DNA from: Strigops habroptila
Taxonomy: Eukaryota; Chordata; Aves; Psittaciformes; Psittacidae
DNA: 64,000 nt
Reading direction: 5' to 3'
Assembly: GCF_004027225.2 (NCBI RefSeq)
Contig: NC_044297.2
Location: 3,678,047 to 3,742,046, forward strand
The notes below the pieces were generated by a model, which was not told the origin of the DNA, searched no databases, and saw only the letters and a list, made by a program, of their open reading frames with translations. Below, piece after piece: positions 32,340-64,000 of this stretch. Positions within the stretch are counted from its first letter, which is position 1, and every line of letters begins with the position of its first letter. The translations under genes and the position numbers were made by a program.

Positions 32340-35300
32340 CGGGTGTGTGTTGTTTTCTTTATTAATTCATAGTCCGATAGCTGGTGTATAGGGAAATGAT
32401 CTATACATCAGGGGCTAAGACAGGGAGATCCAAAAGGCTCGTTTCCATAACAATTAAAAAAAGGAAATAAAAGTAATTTTTAAAACTTCTAAAAAGCTTC
32501 TAGTGTGCAGACTGCAGCATTCTCTAGGCTCAGTGTTGGGTGCAGCCTCCCCCTACCAGCCCTACAAGCAATCTGAGCGCAAAGCAATGTCACTGCAGGG
32601 GTCTGGCACGGTTGTAGCACAGCACATTCCCTAAGGCGTCTACGAGGCCAAAGCACAGGACCCACACACAACTCTACGGTGATGCTACGGAGTCAGCTGC
32701 TGCAGTGGGTCTAGGGAGGTCATTGTACACAGCAAAAGGGCGATGGATGGAGAGTCTGTGCCTTATGGCTCAACTTCGGGGTGGGGAAGGGGCTGCTTTG
32801 CTCTCCAAGGCTAAGCTGGGTCATTTGCTTTGCTGCAGTTCGGCTTCCTCCCGACTGCAGGGGAGCCACGGGCTTTCCCAGCGGACACAGGGCTGCCCTG
32901 CCAGGGCCTGGAGCTGGAGGTGGGCTCCTTCTGCACGTGGCCACAGAGAGCAAACTCGGGCTCCACAGCCACCTCCAGGGGAAAGAGCAAGGGGTCCTCA
33001 CACCCCTGTGCTCCACAAAGGCCAGGCCCCCAGTTGGTAAGGTAAAGGACAGAGTTGGGGACGTGGGACCTACTGCCACTATCTGTGCCCTGGGATCAAG
33101 TATTGCAGCAGATTCAACCTACTGCACCTCTCAGAGCTGCCTGGAGGGCTCTGCCCGATGCTGCTTTCCTGCTAGAGCAGCCCCCCCGGGCTGCCCTGGC
33201 TCAGGGGGGGCTGCTGCAGCTCCCAGGGGAGCAGCCCCCCATGCCTCGGGGCTTGCTGACCCTCCCAGGACCATCCCCGGGGTCACTGGGCTTGGGGGTC
33301 CCTGCAAAGCCCTTGCACAGGGTGCATAGCGCAGCTCCTGGCTCATCTCCTGAGCAGATATTGTGCTGAGTAGAGCTAGGCACAACCCTGTATGTGGCAC
33401 AAGCGTCCCCGCTCTGTCTCACTACCCATCCTCCCTGGGCCCCAAGCACCTCAGCACAGTCCTATAGCTTCACCAACACAAACTGGGGCTTGCACCATGG
33501 GCAAGCCCATGGGACTGCACCCATGGGTCCCTCTGTGAAGGCCAGGAAGGGGCCAGGCTCAGCTGAGGGCCATGGGGCAGCCTGCAGCCCTTCTACTGCC
33601 TCCCCGCTCCATTCACCAGAGCTGCTCAAGCACTCCAAAGGTTTTGCCTGTCCTGCAGCCTGAAGAGGTATTTGGGAGCAGAGCTGCTAGTGCTTTGTAC
33701 ATACTGCTAGAGTGTCCCTAGGGGTTTGCATAGTATTTATTGGTTCATATACACAAGGCTGATTGCTGTACAGTTTACACTTTCAACACAAGCAACGAGC
33801 TCAGTGCTCAGCCCAGAGCCCTGCCCTGGCGGGAGACGTTGCATGTGCTGGGGAGCGGAAGGGCAGCCCTGCACCAGCCCCTCTGCCCAGGGCAGTTGTT
33901 GCTCCCTGCACCCCTCTGCTCGCACAGCCCGGCATCTGCTCCCCCCCAAACCCAGCACTCACTGAGCGGGATGAGAAGCGAGTCCAGCAGAGGCAGCACG
34001 GGCGATGTGGGGGTGAAGCCCCTCTCCTCGTGATGAGCAGCTCCGTGCTGCCCCAGCTTCCCTCTTGCAGCTGGAGCGCGGGCACAGGGATGCATTTACA
34101 CACCTCTCGTTTTCTGTCAGTCCAGCTCTTGCCTCCCAGAGGAGCTGAGAGGATGCCCCGGGTGCGTGCTGCTGCCTCTGGGCTCTGGCAGCAGCGGGGC
34201 AGGGACGGAGGCCCCTCCGTCCATTTTAAGTACTGTAGCTCATGCGTCTTGCAGTCAGTCAGTCATGCGGATAGGACGGTAAGTATGTCTCATACAGAAA
34301 TCATGCCATTAGCCTATAGAAACATGTACAGCCAGCCCTGCTCCCCTCCACTCTCTGTTCTCCTCTCCTCCCTCCTCAGGTATGTGTCAGAACGTGTGTG
34401 GAGTTCAGTGGTTTGGTGTTGAGGTGAGATCCTGGAGACATACAGGGAGAGACAGAGATGAGGTTAGCAGGCACAGCTAAGGAAAACCCAGGTAATGGCA
34501 GTTCCAGCCCTTTCTGCACCCTGTGCTTGTCAACACACACCCATCCTGCCCTAATGCCACAAGGTAAGTTTGGGGGGGTGTCAGAGAGACAGCGAGAGGA
34601 CACCAGGAAGTGCCCTGCCTGGAACAAGTAGCAATGGCATAGATAATATTGGTTGTGCAGAGCACAGCAAGTGGGAGCTGAGCCACACAGTGTGGCACTG
34701 GGAAGGAGCTGGGAGGGCTGCTGTAGGCTTTGGGACAGAGGAGGCCAGGCCTGAGCCCCAGGAGTGATCAACCACCTCACTCTCACAGCAGTGGGGAAGA
34801 CCCCATACATTCCCAATGCACCCTGGGCCACTTCCACATGCTGCTTGTGACAGCAAGAGCAGCAGGAGCACTGCCCCAGGGAGACGCAGCCCCAGGGACT
34901 GTCTGGGGAAAGGGGTGGGCAGCAGCTATGGGACATGGTCTGCATGAACATGCATCCGCAAGCACAAACCATGCACCCACAGAGAGCCCACACACACAGG
35001 GTGGTGGGAAGAGGACAGACAGACAGAGCCATGCGTGTACAACAGGCGAGAGGACTCAGGCGGTGAAGAGAACCGTGCTGCATTGGGGACCAAGTGCGCT
35101 GTGCCATGAGACCAGCACAGGGGGAGCCGGGAATGCACAAGACTCCATGGGGATCGGTGCTAGAAACGTCCTGGGCCAAAGCCAGGCCGCCTGCCCTCAT
35201 GTTCCTGCGTCCCCACCGCCCCGATGCCCACCAGGAGCACCCTGCCATGCCCTGCACCCCTTTCCCGGCCATAGGAGCTCCCGCAGAGCTCGCTGCTGCC

Positions 35301-35922
35301 CTCTGGTGCCCGATGCGGGGCTTGCAGCGGCCGCATCCCGCAGCAGCGGCCGTGCCCCGCACAACGGTGACACCCCGCGTCCGGCCCGAGGCTCTGCCGC
35401 TGCCCCACGCAGCCTGCGAGGGTGAAGCAGGGCACCGGGCTGCGAGGAACGGTGTCGTCTGCCACAAGGCTGCACAGTTGGTGCATGAGGGGAGCAGCTC
35501 TGCTCAGACCCCATGCAGATGCTATTCGCTCTTTGGACAAAGATCATCCCTCTGCTGCAGCCCAGTATAACCAGTACAACCCCGTGGCCCTGGGGACCAG
35601 TACCCCAAAGTAGCCGGGGTGCTGTGACTGCCCCTGGCGTGGTCACAGTGGAGTGCTGAGCACGGAGGCTGGCACAGTGCTGTAGAGGGGGCATCCTGTG
35701 CCCACTGCACCCACTGCACCCACTGCACCCCAGCCCTGGGTTAAGCAGCAGGGGCTCGCCTCTGCCCACCCGCAGCGTTTTGCTGCAGCAGAGTAACCCC
35801 TCTCTGCACGTTTCCCCAGGAGGATGTGCATGACCAACAGCTCAATGCAGGCAGCAGCATGGGGAGCTGGGACAGAAGGAAGAGCAAAGGTGGGGTTACC
35901 TCAAAAGAGGCCATTTGAGGGG
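32340..35922 (-). terminator. ANK1: ANK1 3' UTR with distal and proximal poly(A) signals
   Basis: On the - strand AATAAA lies at 32363-32358, implying a 3.6-kb 3' UTR ending near 32340. Another lies at 33741-33736, giving a shorter form of about 2.2 kb. No coding frame within this stretch resembles a protein. A decamer repeat (three copies of CACTGCACCC) sits at 35701-35730. The distal end is about 0.3 kb from the most upstream NKX6-3 CCAAT box. Confidence 0.55.
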
Positions 35923-61565
<25,643 letters not shown>

Positions 61566-61830
61566 AGTCCGGCACTTGAGCTGAAACCTGAGCCTCACGT
61601 CCCCCTTCTCCCTCCTTGGTTATCTACTCCCCAGCTTTCAGAGAGCCAGTGAGTTGCATTGCATTCTATCTAAAAATACAGGCTCGCTCCTCGCTCCGGC
61701 GCAGACCCTGCAGGGATCGCCAGCCGCTAATGGAATTTGTTCATTTTGTCTCCATTATTGTGTCAGACAGGATATTTAATACCAAGCTGCCTCCGGAAAG
61801 CAAATGACTGCTGCCAAGTGCAGGGAAAGG
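61566..61830 (-). promoter_or_regulatory. ANK1: Candidate ANK1 promoter with two GATA motifs
   Basis: Upstream of the first exon on the - strand, AGATAA lies at 61625-61620 and AGATAG at 61671-61666. Both fit the WGATAR consensus bound by GATA1. Farther up (about 61735-61800) is an AT-rich block with TAATGG, ACAATAATGG and ATTAAATATCC words that looks conserved. There is no CpG island and no TATA box. An erythroid promoter would fit ankyrin-R's known expression, but this is inference. Confidence 0.4.
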
Positions 61831-64000
61831 GGCAGAGCTGCCTTGGGAACATCAGAGGAGCAGCCCCACAGACGTGCCCCGGAGCCAGCACTTCACAGGT
61901 AATACCTGCCACCGAGGAGACCGGTCGCGGTTCTCTCCCGACCCTCTGGATGCTGAGGGTCAGGGCCTTGGAGGATGTGCTGGGGTTTGAGCGCTCCAGA
62001 GGTGCTGCCCTTCTGCTCCCCGTGCTCAGAGATGCACAGATAGACGCGGGAGATCAGGCAGCAGCAGTCAGACAACACATGCAACCAGAGAAGAAGGGGT
62101 AGCTCAGCTCAAAAGGAAAGAGATCTGCAGCCACGCTGCCCTTCTGATGCCAGTGTGCATGGTGGGACTGACTTGGCGCTCATTAGGGAGCTGAAGGCAT
62201 TGAGTCATTGCCATCTCCCATGCAGAGACCCTGTGGGCACGAGTAGATGTGTGGATCAGAAAGATACGCACACATCGCAGTCAGCACAACACCCAACGTA
62301 TCTGAACACAAGCACGCACACACTGCACGGTTACCACCCACTAATAAGCACCAAGCGCAGCATGGGCATGGTATATGCACCTCTCAGTATATCCGTGTGC
62401 CCCGGGATACACAGCAACTGCTTCCAGATGCAGAGAAAACCTCTACTGGTTTTCCTTCCTTTGGAGTTTGCAGTATTTCTTCCCATTGTCCTTTGCCTTC
62501 TTAGCAAAAGGAGCTATTCCAGGGGAGCAAAGGAACCACCCCACTTGCCATTGTGGACCTCTTGCACTCTTATATGGCAAGTAACTCCTATACACAGACT
62601 CCACAGATCTGTGGACATTCAAGATGTGAAATGTCAGGAGGCTGCTGCCAGCAATTCCTTAAGAAATAAGCCTCAGATCTGGATTTTGCAAAGAGTTACA
62701 AGACCTTCTAAGCCAAAAGCCACAGCACAGCACACCGGACTGCTTCTGTCCTCTTCGCCTTCCTTCTCTTTCAGGAAAAAGCTCCCTCTGTCTGCTACAT
62801 TTTCCCCTTTCCCTCTCCTAGCCCTGATGAGTGGCTCTTGTGCCCCATTCACAGGTCGGAATAGGAGTAGAGGAGCCTTGCCCTGCTCACAGCCTCACCC
62901 TGCAAATCATTCCTGCTGCTGGACCAATGTCCTAGTGCCTTCACCCTGACATGAGAAACCTGGGCCTGACCAAGCCCATCGCATCATAGCTGTGGCTGAG
63001 GCAATAAGCAAGAGGGAAACTGTGCCAAACCAAAGGCTCAGGCTGGATTTCAAGGGCTGCATCACAGGTTCAGTAACCCTGCTGTGTCTGCTGGCTGTGC
63101 TCGGAGTCCTGCTCTAGCCTCCTGTGGCAGCGCCTGGCTCCAGCTCCCACCTAGGGAGGAGCTTGCACCGGCTCCTTCAGTGCAGCACTGATAAGGGCAG
63201 GGAGGTTCTCTTCATCGCCTCCTTCTGTGGAGCCCACTCTGAACATGCTGCAAGTGGATGAATCCCAAGTGCAAAAGAGTTCAGGGACTTGTGCTGATCT
63301 CACAGTGTTTTCTGGGGCACAAAGACAGGCAAGAAGCAAGCTGCCACGCTGTTCCACACTGCTAGAAGGCACACGTGCATCCTGCTACGCTGCCCTCTTT
63401 ACCCTATCTGCCCACTCATCTCTTCTGTCTGCAGGTGGTCTGCTGGAGCAATGAGTAGACACTGCAACTCCTTCACCTTTTATACAGCACCCAGCATGAG
63501 GAAAGGCTGAGCTGGCTTCTTGCTGAGGAGCTCTAGAGCCGGTGGGACCCCTTTGCACACACAGCTCCTCTGGTCCTCCTCTGGACAGGACCAAAGATGC
63601 CAAAAGAAAGGGCCTGGGTGCCCTTTCCAACAGGTCTCAGACTCCCTGGAGAGCAGCCTGCCCCTGCCACACCACCACCACATAGCACCAAGGCAGGTGA
63701 CAGGCAGCATACCCACTCAGAGGCTGCTGGTACCCATTAGACCTGTTTACTGCCTGCAGAAGCTGTGCTCTGATGTTGAAAACAGCCAATTCCCTGCTCA
63801 ACTGGAAGAGATGCGAGGACTAGTTACAGAGAGGGAAGAGTGGGGGAGCTTGCAGTCACTGTGAGGGTTTTAAATGGCTGTATTTTCTTCACTCTCTACC
63901 CAAAGGTATCCCACAGCCAGAGCTGCCCTGCAATTGAACCACGCAGAGTCCTGATTCCCACTTACATCATTCAGCCCCTGCCTTTCCCCTTCCCTGGTCT
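61831..64000. other. Region upstream of the ANK1 first exon, nothing supported
   Basis: The open frames are short and without similarity, and there is no CpG island. This may be an intron of longer ANK1 transcripts if further first exons lie beyond the window, or intergenic DNA. Confidence 0.4.

Noticed and set aside
34376-35467. 363-codon Cys/Pro-rich frame in the ANK1 3' UTR
   Set aside because: It begins at a non-ATG codon and resembles no family. It lies in the 3' UTR and has no splice support.

Overview
The window is vertebrate nuclear DNA and almost certainly avian. The evidence is compact GC-rich genes with short introns, CpG-island promoters, CR1 LINE 3' ends with the bird-type terminal octamer, and a gene order matching human 8p11.21 (a chicken chr22-type microchromosome block). 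All gene calls come from my own reading of exons, splice sites and phase, and from recalled human protein sequences. No alignment was run.

Left half, all on the + strand: 1-2450 has no gene I can support. GOLGA7 (4 coding exons, 2593-5449, with a probably spliced 3' UTR) is followed by a 0.8-kb 21-bp minisatellite that touches the GINS4 CpG-island promoter. GINS4 has 7 coding exons (8557-10622). Then come a non-coding stretch with a CR1 relic, a single-exon PP1 glycogen-targeting subunit of the PPP1R3C type (15160-16020), a second minisatellite, and GPAT4 (12 coding exons, 18962-25178, with a likely non-coding first exon ending at 16872).

Middle: 25.4-29.2 kb is non-coding. It carries a CR1 fragment and several AT-rich, homeodomain-site-rich blocks that look like conserved regulatory elements of the next gene. 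NKX6-3 (3 exons, - strand, 29618-31599) has a minisatellite in intron 1 and a promoter with six CCAAT boxes, mostly about 30 bp apart.

Right half, - strand: ANK1 (ankyrin-R) occupies about 32.3-61.6 kb. I resolved 42 coding exons that join in phase to 1,908 residues: 24 ankyrin repeats, a spectrin-binding ZU5-ZU5-UPA block, a death domain and a C-terminal regulatory tail. An internal promoter and first exon (37160-36942) give the small muscle isoform sAnk1 (188 residues in this assembly), with a transmembrane anchor and both basic obscurin-binding clusters. The ANK1 poly(A) site lies about 0.3 kb upstream of the NKX6-3 CCAAT array, in the same orientation.

The genes do not form one pathway. 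GOLGA7 serves Golgi palmitoylation, GINS4 DNA replication, PPP1R3C-like glycogen storage, GPAT4 ER glycerolipid synthesis, NKX6-3 gut transcription, and ANK1 membrane-skeleton and sarcoplasmic-reticulum anchoring. I saw no prokaryotic-type system, CRISPR array, tRNA/rRNA gene or retroviral element. The most unusual items are the extra PPP1R3C-type gene, the minisatellites beside two promoters, the phased CCAAT array, and the ANK1 3' exon structure.
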